Source: Drosophila persimilis (taxonomy: Eukaryota > Arthropoda > Insecta > Diptera > Drosophilidae). Taken from it: a DNA stretch of 64,000 bases. This document shows, one piece after another, positions 35,608 through 46,083 of the stretch. The stretch spans positions 11,904,001-11,968,000 of the forward strand of contig NW_020825298.1 of NCBI RefSeq assembly GCF_003286085.1, in the 5' to 3' direction. The notes beneath the pieces are model-generated. The model searched no databases. It saw only the letters and a program-made list of their open reading frames with translations, and was not told where the DNA came from. Position 1 is the first letter of the stretch; every line of letters starts with the position of its first letter. Position numbers and translations under genes: made by a program.

Positions 35608-38600
35608 CTAATGCAGTTCCTCTCTTATCTCCTCGTCGTCGGCGTCTTCATCATCGTCACTGGTTGTGGTCGTTGTGGTAGTCATGCTGGTGGCTGTGGT
35701 AGCTGTGGTCACCTGACGACCCGAGTTCCAGATCAAATTAAAATCCAGGTCGCATTCCTTTGCCACCTTCTGTACGAGGGCTCGGTCCAGCAGACCCGAG
35801 GAGCTCCACGAGTTGTCCTTTACGGCTAGCTCCTTGAGAGCGCGTCCCGCCTCCGGATATTGCTTGGCATAAACGAGTGCACGCACAAGCATGGCCAGAA
35901 TGTGGGAGTGCCGGATGGGCGGCAGCTCAGGCTTGACTGAAAGAGGACAATCAATCAATAAAATACAAAGTCAGGAAAGATACTCCTAAGGAATAACCTA
36001 CTCAGCATGTTGCGGCAGGAGCCAATGACGGCCTGGTTGTCGCCGTCCCGAAGCGCTTGCTGGATCTCTAGGATCTGCTTGACGTCGGCCACCGTGCGCT
36101 GGAGATTGTTGTAGGCATGCTGGGCGTGACTCAGTTTCTCCAGGCACTTGGAAGCCTCCTGCATGGCAGTCAGGGCCTTTCCATAGTCCTGGTACTCCTC
36201 GATCTCCATCGAAGCGCAGATCGCATAGAAGTTGGCCAGCGAATCGAAGGCCTGACCCTTGGTGTAGAAGCTGACGATGTGCTTGAGGATGGAGGCATCG
36301 CCTTGCCAGTCCAGGGCCTGCAGGTAGTTGGCCGCCATAATATACACCTCTCGCTGGCGGGACATGTTCGCGAAGAACACGATCTTGTCGGTGTTTCCCG
36401 ACTTGAGGAGGCTCTTCATGGCCCGCATCTTATCCCCCGCCTGGGTGAACTTCTTGGTGGCGCTGTGGTAGTCGCCCTGCTGCTGCAGCAGCTCTCCAAG
36501 CTGTACGAGGATAGAGGTGCGCGTGGCCTCCTCAAAGTCCCCCTTGTCGGGGGTCAGCATCTCAGCCAGCTCCTCCGTCACGGGCACACCCTTCTCTGTG
36601 CAGATTCCAACAGCCCGCTCCAGGTGGTTCGTTTTGGCCAGCAGATGTACTGCCTTCTGGTGTTGCTCGATGCTGCAGAAGAAGTCCGCACAGCGGTTGA
36701 TTAGCTCCGCATCCGAGTCCGGACTGAGCTCTGTGGCAATAATCTCGAGGATCTCCGGCTGCTGCGACTCGAATGCCATCTCCAGGGCCTTGTGAAGCAT
36801 GCCCGCCCGATGGTAGAGCTCCACAGCGTGCTTGAAATTTCCGCACTCCTCAAAGTAGGCGGCCGCAATGGCCTTGTCCCGCTGCCGCGAGGAGCTGGCC
36901 ACCGTCCAGAGCTCCTCTTGGAAGTCGTTCTCCTTGCAGATGCGAATGGCATTGCTGAAGGTCTGGGCGCGCGTGAAGAACATGATGGCCTCCTGGAACT
37001 TGCCCACGTTCTCGTAGTGCCGCGCCAGATGGTAGCAAGCGGCCCGATCACCCGACTGCCTGGCAATCGCATCCGCCTTGGAGATCTTTCCCAAATAGCA
37101 GAGTATCTTCACCTACAAAGAATTAAGGGTTTCATTGATATGTTCATTGGGAATCGGAATATATTCGATGTCACCTGGGAGAACCAATCCTCTGCTTTGT
37201 GATAGACAGCCAAAGCCGCGTCCATGTCCCCGGAGCTCTCAATGTACTGACCCCACCAACGCAGTAGCTTGGGATCGCTGGTGGTCTGGATGTAGCGCTT
37301 CATGGCCCCGGGATTCTCGATCAGCAGTTGGGTGATGTTCTGCGACGGGTTCTGGGTTTTTTCAAAGTACTCCAGGGCCCCCTTGATGTCGCCTTTCTCG
37401 CGCAGCGCTTGTGCCTTCTGGTAGTAAGTGTGCTTCAGGTGAATCCTGTCCTCCTTTTCGGCCATTTGGAGCGCCTCGTCCAGGCGGCCTGTGGCCTGCA
37501 GGAGTTTGTTGAGCAAATCGAATCGCTTGCAGCGTTTGTACAGATCCTTGGCCTCCTCGATCATTCCCAGTTCGATGGCCAGGACGGCCACTTTGGCCTC
37601 TGTCTCGAGATCATCGTCTTCCATGGCCTGTCGCAAGGCGCGGACGGAACGTGCCTGCTCCAGGTGGCCCATGCACACCTTTGCCACGTCCAGGCGGTTC
37701 GTGTGGACGCACATCTTGGCCAGATTCGTCCAAATGACCTTCGACTGGATGGAGCGGATGCTGCGATAGGCCAGATCCATGTTTCCCTCCGCCACGTGCA
37801 GGCTGAAGTTGAGGACTAGTTTCCTGGTTGCCGCATCGCACTGACGGAGATCTGCAAAGTCCTGCAGCGGCTGCTCTTCCACCATATTGATCTTCAAGCG
37901 GACCACGCTGGGCACGCAGAGGTTCAGCAGCTGGCAGCCAGCGGTCACCAGCTGTGACTCGAGCATATTGAGACCTGATCCCTGACTCTGATCCGAGTAA
38001 AACATCAGCATGATCTTCGACTGGACAAAGTGCATGGGCGGCTGATGGGAGTTTGAGTTCTTGGCTGTTGGCTGAGGCTTTTGCATCATCGATTTCACCT
38101 CCATGGCCAGGAGTCGCGGCTCCTCCGTGTCCCAGAAGAGCCTCACTGGCAGACTGGTCTCTTCTTGCAGGTCGAACTCGAAGAGATTGTTGCGCTCAAA
38201 GTCCCAGCAGAAGAGCGCGGAGCGGGGCATGAAGCTGCTGTTGGCTATGACCATGGCCAGGTGGCTGCCCTGGCTGTTGCACTTCACCAGAATGAACTCG
38301 CCAAAGTCGTCGAAGATGTCGTGCCCCGACTTGCTGGGAAAAAGCAGCTTGGGATCGTGCCGCGAAACGTCGTAGGCCCTTACATACCCGTTCATCGTGA
38401 AGACGGAGAGATAGCATCCACTCAAGTCCATGCCAATGATCTTTCCCTCAATGTCACTGGCCTGGATGCGGTGCAGCACCACACCGCCCACGGAGTAGAC
38501 CATAATGTCGCTGCTAGACAGGCAGAAGATATTCTGGTTCTGGAGGCACAGCAGCAGGCACTCGGCGGGAAAGGTCTGCAGCAGCTTCACACTCAGTGAC

Positions 38601-40416
38601 GGAGGGGATGCCGTGGATGCAGGAGGATCTCCACCGTCCACAGGCACTGCCTCCAGCACCTCGTCAAACTCATCCATGTCCATGTCCACTTTCTGGAGGC
38701 TGTACGAGGAGATACTCCGTCCGTTGCTCATCACGAGGCTGAGCTCGTTCAGGGCCAGAGCCGTCACAGCAAACTCAGACTGGACACTCGTCTGCCGTCC
38801 GCTGCAGTGCGTCAGCTGCACCGACTTGGCCGATCGCTGCACCGCCCACAGCTCTCGGGTATGGAACGCCAGAAGCGGCTGCTCCTTCAGCATGAACACA
38901 TTTGATAGACAGTTGACCAGCATGCAGGGCTTCGAGAGCTCGTTGAATCCCCACTCGCAGCTTCTGACGGCGCCCCGAACCGAAGATATGTTCGTCAGCT
39001 GCCAGATATCCTCCGGTGCGGTGACTAGGCGAGTGCCACTGCGCTTCCAGGTGTAAAGGTTGCCCAGGGAGGTGCCGGCGCACAGGGTTTGATAGCTGGC
39101 ACTGTACGCCAGGCAGGTGAAGATCTCCCCACTGCTCAGCTGGCCGTACTTGATCGGTTTGCGAGGCAGTATGTTGTTGCTTTCGGTGCTGTCCTGGCTG
39201 AAGAAATTGTTCGACGAGGTGGTCGTCGTGACATTGGCCAGGCTGGAGAGTGAGGAGTTTAAATGGCTAGAGCTGGGTAGATCCATTCTTAGGAGATAGT
39301 TGTCGCTCCGCTCAATGTCCCAGATGCGCACAAAAAGATCGCCTGCATAAGAAATATGATATTATTTGAGGGAATTTTAATGGGAAAATATTGATGATCC
39401 ACCTGTGATGATGGCCAGGCTATTGCCCGACCACGCTATGCCACCCTGCCTGCCCCCACCACGGCCGCTCATCTTTACGCGATCCAGTTCAGTTAGAATT
39501 CCCGTAGACTCCACCAAAAAGAGAACCACAGTCAAGTCCTCCATCAGGCAGATGACTGCATCCCTAAAACAGAAAACAGAAGAGCTTACAAATGAAGTTT
39601 CTTAGCATTTTCTTACTTTTTGGGATGCCAGAGCATCTGGACTATGGGCGGCAGAGAGCCGCACTTCATCACCTCGATGCAGGCCCCGCCCTGGTTGATG
39701 TAGTAGACCACGCCTCCTTGTGTGCATGCATAGAAGCAATGATTGTCCCGAACTCCGGAATGAGTGAGGCCACGGGCAGCGGTTCGTGGCCGCCAGTTGG
39801 TGAGCGTGTCCAAGGCGTTCTCATCGCCAGCCACCGCCGCCTTAGCCAGATTTGCCATCTCCTCACGCACCTCGCTCTCGACGGTGCGTCGGAAGCAGAC
39901 CAACAGCAGCACCTCTCGCAGATCGTGCGAGAACATGGTCAGAAACTGATACTGTCCATCGCAGCGCCAGCCGGTGACCAGACCCATTGCATCCGCCGTG
40001 ACCATGCGGCCTCCCTGCTCGCTGAATTGCAGCAACACAATTGCCGCTTTGTGGGGTGCATTGACGCTGGCAAATTCCCGATGACCGGCAAACCAAACGT
40101 GTATGTCTCCGTGCTCCCATCCACTGGCCAGCAGCGCCTTCTCCGGGTGCCAGCACAAGGCGGTGGCCTGCGAGGTGGCATGCACTGGATAGGTTACATC
40201 TCTTTGCGGTTCACCCTGAAAAAAAGTCTCAAATGAGATAATAAATAATGCAAGCGTGAAAGAACTTACGGTATCTGCAAATATGGTGACGGAACCGCCC
40301 CGATCCGGGCTGAAGGAGGCCACTGCGAAGAGGGGCTCATTGGGATGCCAGCTGCTGATGGTACTCACTGCATCCGAGTCCAAAAACTCAATTTTAGTGT
40401 CAAAGTACAGCGTCAT
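35608..40416 (-). CDS. rempA: Reduced mechanoreceptor potential A, IFT-A complex subunit IFT140
   Basis: Retrograde intraflagellar transport protein of sensory cilia; in flies needed in chordotonal neurons for hearing and touch. Exons: 40270-40416, 39617-40215, 39403-39563, 37175-39342, 36002-37112 and 35608-35936; phases agree at every junction, giving 1,504 residues, close to IFT140 of other animals. The N-terminal half holds two WD40-type propellers (first at about residues 10-340, beginning with the Ser-Trp-His-Pro-Asn-Glu-Pro-Leu-Phe motif; second to about residue 650). The C-terminal half is a long helical TPR array with many Ala-rich Tyr/Leu repeats. The extreme C-terminus is a low-complexity Thr run followed by an acidic Asp/Glu stretch. 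Introns are 53-66 bp. The start is the first ATG and matches the conserved N-terminus. Confidence 0.95.
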
Positions 40417-41356
40417 CTCGGAATTTTCCTCTCAAATGCGGCAGACAAACCCACAACAAAACGAAAAGAAGCGCCACTGGCAACGGTTACCATGGCTGCT
40501 AACTGTTTTTTGCCAACCCTGGAAAGCACAGAGTGTACTTGTGTAGTTGCATTTCATCACGTAGGAATTTGTTTGCTAATTCAATCCCCCTTAGAGGCAT
40601 ATGACTGCTCAGCCAAAGTTATATTAAATAAAAGGTAAGACAGATACTCAATTGGCGCGACAGGTTGTTGCACTTGCATTCCAGATGTAATGGCAAAGAG
40701 AGTGGCCTTATCTGCTCTCCCACTTCAACGTATGCAACAACTCAGCCGAGGTTAGATTTAAAGTAAGGTAAGGCAGTACAGCAAAGCTGCCTCAGTGTCA
40801 CAAAAAGCTCCTGCAATTCATTCCGTCATCAAAAAAAGAGCGAGAGAATAAGCGGGCCCCACCTAATATTTATTATTCGCTGACTCAGACTACGCAGCCA
40901 AAAGCACACTAATGCAATGTGTACTTACCCATACAGACAGCTTTAAATAGTTCCATGTATATACGCACGTACACTCCGCGACACTTGAATACGACTAAAT
41001 ATAAAATCCCTAACACGAATTTCTACTCTTCAAAAGACCGCTTTTAACACAGTTTGACTGGTTTTTTATGTAATCGGTCTAGACACAATTTCTTTACTTT
41101 TACTTACCACAACACATATTTTTCTTAGATTTAGGACACTTCGATTGATTTTACAGAATTTTTCCTCGCTATCAGAGCCAATAAAATCGAATCTGTATAT
41201 ATGTATGTATGCATATTTTTAATGTGTCCTATTCAAGCATCGCGGAGTGTACAATATTCATATATATGTATGTTTACATGAAATCACCGGCAAACAACTT
41301 CAAGCGCCTTTGGTACTGCTACTGCGTATCATTCGCATTTTGAAAACTCTTTGGAT
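40417..41356. promoter_or_regulatory. Divergent intergenic region rempA / Tspo
   Basis: The 65 bp before the rempA ATG contain GGCAAC (40479-40484) next to GTTACC (40486-40491), which resemble RFX X-box half-sites but in a non-canonical arrangement. A short inverted-repeat element occupies 40972-41249. The rest is AT-rich without features. Confidence 0.45.
40972..41249. mobile_element. 278-bp MITE-like element with ~25-bp terminal inverted repeats
   Basis: The left end reads CACTCCGCGACACTTGAATA; the right end is its reverse complement with about three mismatches (CACTCCGCGATGCTTGAATA on the minus strand). Both ends are flanked by TA (40970-40971 and 41250-41251), as expected of a Tc1/mariner-type insertion. 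The interior is AT-rich and non-coding, so the element is non-autonomous. Confidence 0.7.
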
Positions 41357-41975
41357 ATGGCCGATAATCAAGAAGCGTGCGCTGGAAAGATTCTGAGAAT
41401 CGCTGGAGCCGTCATCCTGCCCAATCTGGGCGGCATTGTCAACGGTCAGCTGACCCGGAGGAATCTCACCAATTGGTATGCAAACCTGAAGTTTCCGTCG
41501 TTTAAGCCGCCCAACTGGGTGTTTGCCCCTATGTGGACATCGCTGTACGCTGGCATGGGCTACGGCTCCTACCTGGTGTGGCGCGACGGCGGCGGATTTG
41601 GAGGCGAAGAGGCACGTCTGCCCCTGATTGCCTATGGCACCCAGTTAGCCCTGAACTGGGCCTGGACGCCGATCTTCTTTGGCCAGCACAACATCAAGGG
41701 CGTAAGTGCCATCATAATTATCATTTGAAGCTCTTTTATCGCTAATCCATTTCATGCTTCAGGGGCTTATTGATATCATCGCTCTGACGACGACTGCCAG
41801 CGCTTGCGGTGTTCTCTTCTACCGTGTCAACAAAGTCGCCGGATTGCTCTTTGTCCCCTATGTGGCCTGGCTGGGGTTCGCCACGGCTCTGAACTACGCC
41901 ATGTGGAAGCTCAATCCGCAGAAGCAGGCGGCGGAGGAGGAGAAGCCCTCGACCAGTCATGCCAAGCCGAACTAG
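41357..41975 (+). CDS. Tspo: Translocator protein TSPO, outer-mitochondrial-membrane
   Basis: Five-helix outer mitochondrial membrane protein of the TspO/MBR family (tryptophan-rich sensory protein), which binds porphyrins and cholesterol-like ligands. Two exons, 41357-41701 and 41763-41975, give 185 residues. Family marks are the Asn-Trp-Tyr-Ala-Asn-Leu segment, [12 protein letters not shown], and [11 protein letters not shown]. The C-terminal extension is Lys/Glu-rich. The intron is 61 bp. AATAAA occurs at 42026-42031. The ATG at 41357 is the first in frame. Confidence 0.97.
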
Positions 41976-42137
41976 GCGTGGGGCGGAGGCTGCAATTGTT
42001 TTTATTGAAAATGTAATTGCACAAAAATAAATGAAATATCGATAGCTGATAACTGTTCTAATCGTGTCCGAAAAATGCGCGGTGCGGTAAATTCAAAATG
42101 CAAGTTAGCCGATTGAAAAAAAAGTGAAAATGTTGCA

Positions 42138-44429
42138 CTAATTGGAGCCTCCTGGTGCGGGAGCAGCTGCAGTCGGAGCGGGCGGGGTTCCGGCCTTCGG
42201 GGTGGCAGTTTTCGGTGATGCGGCTGCCTTTGGAGAGGGCGTTGCCTTCGCGGAGGGGGCATTCGTTGGTTTCTGTTGCTGAGCTGTTTGCTTGGGAGGC
42301 GACGCCTTGTTACCTTTGCCCTGCTGCTGCTGCTGTTGGCTGGGCGGACTGGCAGTCTTCGGGGCCACAGGCTTCCCGGGGGTCTGTGCTGGTTTGGGTG
42401 CTACCGTGGGCTTGGGAGCTGCCTGTTTTTGTTGCTGCTGCTGCTGCTGTTGTGGTTTGTTTCCTGTTGCCTGTTTCTGACCTTGGACCTGTGGCTGGCC
42501 AGGCTTGGCTGCTTGCTGTTTTGGCTTTGGGGCCGCTTCCTGCTTCTTCCCATTGGCTGGTGCTGCTGCTGCTGCCTGCTGCTTCTGTGGCGGAGTAACT
42601 GCAGCCGGCGATGGGGGCGTGACTGTTGCCGGCGAAGGGGGAGTAACTGCTAATGCCGATGGTGGAGCTGACGAAGGGGTCGATGGCGGAGTAGCTGGAA
42701 CCATCGGCGACGGCGCCTCTGGTGACGGAGGAGCTACTGCAGGAGCAGCTGACGGCGGGGCAGCCACCGCAGTTTGTGGTGCAGGAGATGCCACATCTGG
42801 TTTGTTTAAAGCAGATACCTTCTGCTCATCGGGTGGTGACACCTGTTTGGCTGGTGGCGGTGTCTTTTGCTTGGGTGAGGCTGCCTTTGGAGTATTCTTT
42901 GATTGCTCTAGTTTCTTCTCTGGAGCTGCTATCGGCTGTGCAATGGCGGCTGCTGGTTGTGCAGCTGCTGATGGCTCGGCTGCTTTGACCACATCCGATG
43001 CAGACTTTGCTTCTGCGAGAGGGGTCACTTGTTTCGCTGGCGGCGGCGTCTTTTGCACCTGTGGCGGTGTGGCCTGTTTGGGCTTCTCCGGTGCACTCTT
43101 TGGTGGACTGGCCTGCTTTTGCTTTTCGGGGGTACCCTTTGGTGCAGTTTCTGGGGTCTTGGGTTTCTCCGGTGCACTCTTCTGAGGACTGGCCTGCTTA
43201 GCCTCTGGCTTCTTGTCGATGTCGGCAGTTGTAACAGGCGGAGCTATAGTCGGTTCCACTTTGACTGGCACAGGAACTGCCACTGCCAGCTGCAATGGAG
43301 CAGGAGCAAGCTCGCTCTTCTGCGGCTCTTTGTTTTCCTCGACCTTTGGGGCGGCGGCTGCTTCGACTGCAGGGTCCACTTGCTTTGGCGGCTCGACGGC
43401 TACAATCTGGGCCAAAGTTTGGACAGCGGGTGGTGTCTGTGCCTTGGCAGGAGCCTCTGTTGGAGTCGGCTTTGGTGGTGGCGCGGTGGCCGGTTTGGCT
43501 TCAACTTTTTGCTCCGTTCGCTCCACCTTTTGCTCCGTCTGCTTGGGCTGCTCAATCTTTGGTTCAGTTGGCTTTGGTTGATCAATTTTCTGTTCCACTA
43601 TTGGCTTCGGGGGCTCCTGTTTTGGAGCTGAGACCTCTACAGGCTGAGATGTATCCTTCGAAGGAGCAGCTGCTGTCTGAGGCTTAGCTTCCGCTTTGTT
43701 CTTGTTGGGTTTCTCTTTGTTAGCCGGTGGCTCCTTCTTCTTTACATCTTTATCCTGTGGCTGGGCCTTCGTTGGTGTCTTCTTGTTGTCTTGTTTTTCT
43801 TTGGCTTTGGGAGCCTCCGCTGGTTTCTGTTGCTTCTGATCCTGCTTCTTGCGATCCTCTTTCTTGGGCTGCTGCTGTTGCTTGGCCTCCTCTTTGTCCT
43901 TTGGTTTGTTCTCTAGTGCTGGTTTCTTCGCCTGCTCCTCCTGCTTGGTAGCTTCAACCTTGGCCACTTCGTCAAAGTCTTCAACGAGCATGGGCACATC
44001 ATCATCCTCTTCAGCGGTGCTGGGTTTTTCTCCTGCAGCTGCAGCTGCCTCTGGCTTGGCATTATTCGACATGGCATTGGCATACATACGCAATTGGACG
44101 ACCGTCTCCTGGCCAAGTTGCGGGAGAATGTCTGGCAGCATCTCCACAACCTTCCTGTTCTCGCCATGGCCCGTTACAGCGAAAGTGTTGGCCGAGAGGG
44201 AAGCCTGGGCCTTGGGATTATTGAAGTGAATCACGGTCAGGTCGTCCTTGATGATGTTGACCTCCTCGATGCCAGGTATGGTGCTCACCGAGAGCTTCTT
44301 CAGCGAGCTCTGCAGCTTCTTGTCATCGGTGGCCGCTGTCTGGTGCATGACCTTCTTCTTACGCCGGGGCGTGCCCTTTCCACCTATGCGCACCTGGGCC
44401 TGCAGGCGCTTCAGTTTCTCCACATTCAT
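42138..44429 (-). CDS. Beta-NAC/BTF3-domain protein with a ~630-residue low-complexity tail
   Basis: Residues 1-125 form a complete nascent-polypeptide-associated complex beta domain: [10 protein letters not shown], the ribosome-binding Arg-Arg-Lys-Lys-Lys motif, and the NAC core with His-Phe-Asn-Asn-Pro-Lys-Ala-Gln. The remaining ~630 residues (763 in all, one exon) are Pro/Ala/Lys/Thr/Gln-rich with recurrent Pro-Lys-Gln, Pro-Pro-Ala-Lys-Gln-Val and Thr-Pro-Pro-Ser-Pro units and poly-Gln. It is not the ordinary beta-NAC (bicaudal), which is about 170 residues; it may be the ortholog of CG11835, recalled from synteny only. The tail suggests a tissue-specific NAC variant, as with long NAC isoforms in vertebrates (inference). 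A 73-bp 5' UTR intron is likely at 44448-44520. Its 3' end overlaps that of Tspo, with AATAAA on the minus strand at 42001-42006. Confidence 0.85.
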   Translation of the reverse strand: MNVEKLKRLQAQVRIGGKGTPRRKKKVMHQTAATDDKKLQSSLKKLSVSTIPGIEEVNIIKDDLTVIHFNNPKAQASLSANTFAVTGHGENRKVVEMLPDILPQLGQETVVQLRMYANAMSNNAKPEAAAAAGEKPSTAEEDDDVPMLVEDFDEVAKVEATKQEEQAKKPALENKPKDKEEAKQQQQPKKEDRKKQDQKQQKPAEAPKAKEKQDNKKTPTKAQPQDKDVKKKEPPANKEKPNKNKAEAKPQTAAAPSKDTSQPVEVSAPKQEPPKPIVEQKIDQPKPTEPKIEQPKQTEQKVERTEQKVEAKPATAPPPKPTPTEAPAKAQTPPAVQTLAQIVAVEPPKQVDPAVEAAAAPKVEENKEPQKSELAPAPLQLAVAVPVPVKVEPTIAPPVTTADIDKKPEAKQASPQKSAPEKPKTPETAPKGTPEKQKQASPPKSAPEKPKQATPPQVQKTPPPAKQVTPLAEAKSASDVVKAAEPSAAAQPAAAIAQPIAAPEKKLEQSKNTPKAASPKQKTPPPAKQVSPPDEQKVSALNKPDVASPAPQTAVAAPPSAAPAVAPPSPEAPSPMVPATPPSTPSSAPPSALAVTPPSPATVTPPSPAAVTPPQKQQAAAAAPANGKKQEAAPKPKQQAAKPGQPQVQGQKQATGNKPQQQQQQQQKQAAPKPTVAPKPAQTPGKPVAPKTASPPSQQQQQQGKGNKASPPKQTAQQQKPTNAPSAKATPSPKAAASPKTATPKAGTPPAPTAAAPAPGGSN

Positions 44430-45165
44430 GGCGATTTAGGTATACTCCTGCTGGATGAGAGAGGCAAACGGGTTTCACATTTTGGGATATATATATTACA
44501 TAAAATGGCGAAGAACATACCTCAGATAGGACCAAAAATACAGAGACGATGTGCAACTCCACGGGCAAAATCACGAATGCAGCAGCCAGGCAGCCAGAAG
44601 AGCCAACCGAAACGAACGCAGCAGCAGAAGCAGCAACAGCGCCAGTAGCAGCGGCAGCGCTGCTTTTATTAATATCTGCGCAAGATTCGCAGCAGTCTGG
44701 TCTTTTCTTTTCTTTTTTTTTGCATATTTGTTTTTTGCAAGAGGAAAACAAGAAAAATGTACCCCCAAAATGTATAAATAGCTTCACCATTTCCTCCACA
44801 CACACTGTGGCCTGTGGCCGATGTTTTAGTTTATGCGGGAAATACTCGGCGTGAGGCTGCCAAAGCGGCTGTTGAACTGTGCATGGGATGGGATGGGATA
44901 GATGGGATGCTTCGGGATGGGACACTCCCCGAGTGCCGGTCGAAAATAGACGGCGAACTTCTGTCACTTGGAGCAAGCACACTCTCTTTCTCACTGACGT
45001 AGGCACAATCTGTCAGTCGCATGCAGCGCGCAATGGTGAGGAAATTGAAGTCTACACAAATTAAAGGCTCATGATGACGATTCTTGTATTCATCTATTAG
45101 TATTCACAACTCATACAATTTCGGGTGTGTAATAGTAGGGAATTATATCAAATTTCAGTGGCATT
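44430..45165. other. 5' region of the NAC-domain gene and Mis12 3' flank
   Basis: Contains the NAC-gene 5' UTR and its promoter. A short run of GGGAT/GGGATGGGATAGAT words occurs at 44885-44930. No further gene seen. Confidence 0.5.
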
Positions 45166-45823
45166 TCAGTCAGACATGGTGGCAACGAGAGTGGCGACTT
45201 CGGCCATCATGGACAGTTTTATGCATTTACAATCTTTGTATACCTGTTTGTGAATATCCGTTTCCTCCTGGGCGATTTTAGCCACAGAAGCATAGTGGTT
45301 CCCCTCTGCCTCTACCTTGGCCAGCGTGATCAGGTTCTGAAATCATATGGGATTGCCTAAGACATTCGAATAGTAGGAATGATCAGACGCTCACCTGGCG
45401 AAAGCGCAACTTCAGATGCTCCAGCTCGTTGTTCTTTTTCTCCTCTTCAAGAGGGGTGGGTTGGTGCTCCAGGTGAAAGTCCTCTACCTGCAGCACATGC
45501 GACGGAATGTGAAAGTATTTCTTGTCCAGCAATCGGAGGGATTGCATGTTCTTTTTGGTAGCGGCCTCCACGCGACTGATCACTGCATCCTTCTGCGCGC
45601 CTAGCAGTGCCGAGGTGGCCGGCGTTTCAATCTTCTGAATGGCGTTTTCAATAGCCTTGCTAATGAGGTTATGCACCAAGTGCTCGCCTGTTTTGGAGGG
45701 TAAGGAAAGTCCTGAGACACCAAACACAACTGGCATCAAAAAGTGGCACTTACGTTCTGACGATATCTGTTCAGCGGTAAAGTTAAAGAACTTTAGATCG
45801 TAAGCACTCTGGTAGAAATTCAT
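45166..45823 (-). CDS. Mis12: Mis12, kinetochore MIS12-complex subunit
   Basis: Centromere protein that links CENP-C to the Ndc80 complex at the inner kinetochore. Exons 45754-45823, 45395-45687 and 45166-45336 join in phase to 177 residues. The N-terminus (Ala-Tyr-Asp-Leu-Lys-Phe-Phe-Asn-Phe-Thr) follows the Mis12 family pattern of aromatic residues before an Asn/Gly-Phe-Thr; the middle has the Ile-Glu-Asn-Ala-Ile-Gln helix and a Phe-His-Ile-Pro-Ser-His-Val-Leu segment equivalent to the Ile-Pro-Ser-Asn of vertebrate Mis12; the C-terminal half is coiled-coil-like. Introns are 66 and 58 bp. Identification rests on pattern and length, not a search. It is head-to-head with the pseudouridine gene. 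Confidence 0.8.
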
Positions 45824-46083
45824 TTTAACAGATTTTTAATGAGATTCCAGTTTAAGTTCTTTAACAATTAAAGAATCCAGCAATTTTTTCTTTTTCTAAG
45901 CAAATTTTCGCGCAAACACAAATTAGTGTGACCGGAGGTTCGAATAAGAAAAATCCACTCTAGAAAAAGTATTTTTGAGCAGAAAATACCAGAAAGCAAC
46001 AAGAACGGTATACCACATGGTCACACCACGTGCCGGTTTATTGTTTTCAGTAGGCAGGTGAATTTTATTTATTTTGTTTTGAC
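45824..46083. promoter_or_regulatory. Divergent promoter Mis12 / pseudouridine-degradation gene with two Motif-1 sites
   Basis: The 260-bp spacer contains TAGTGTGACCG (45924-45934, the reverse complement of CGGTCACACTA) and TGGTCACACCA (46018-46028). Both match the Drosophila core promoter Motif 1 bound by M1BP, typical of TATA-less housekeeping promoters. Confidence 0.7.
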
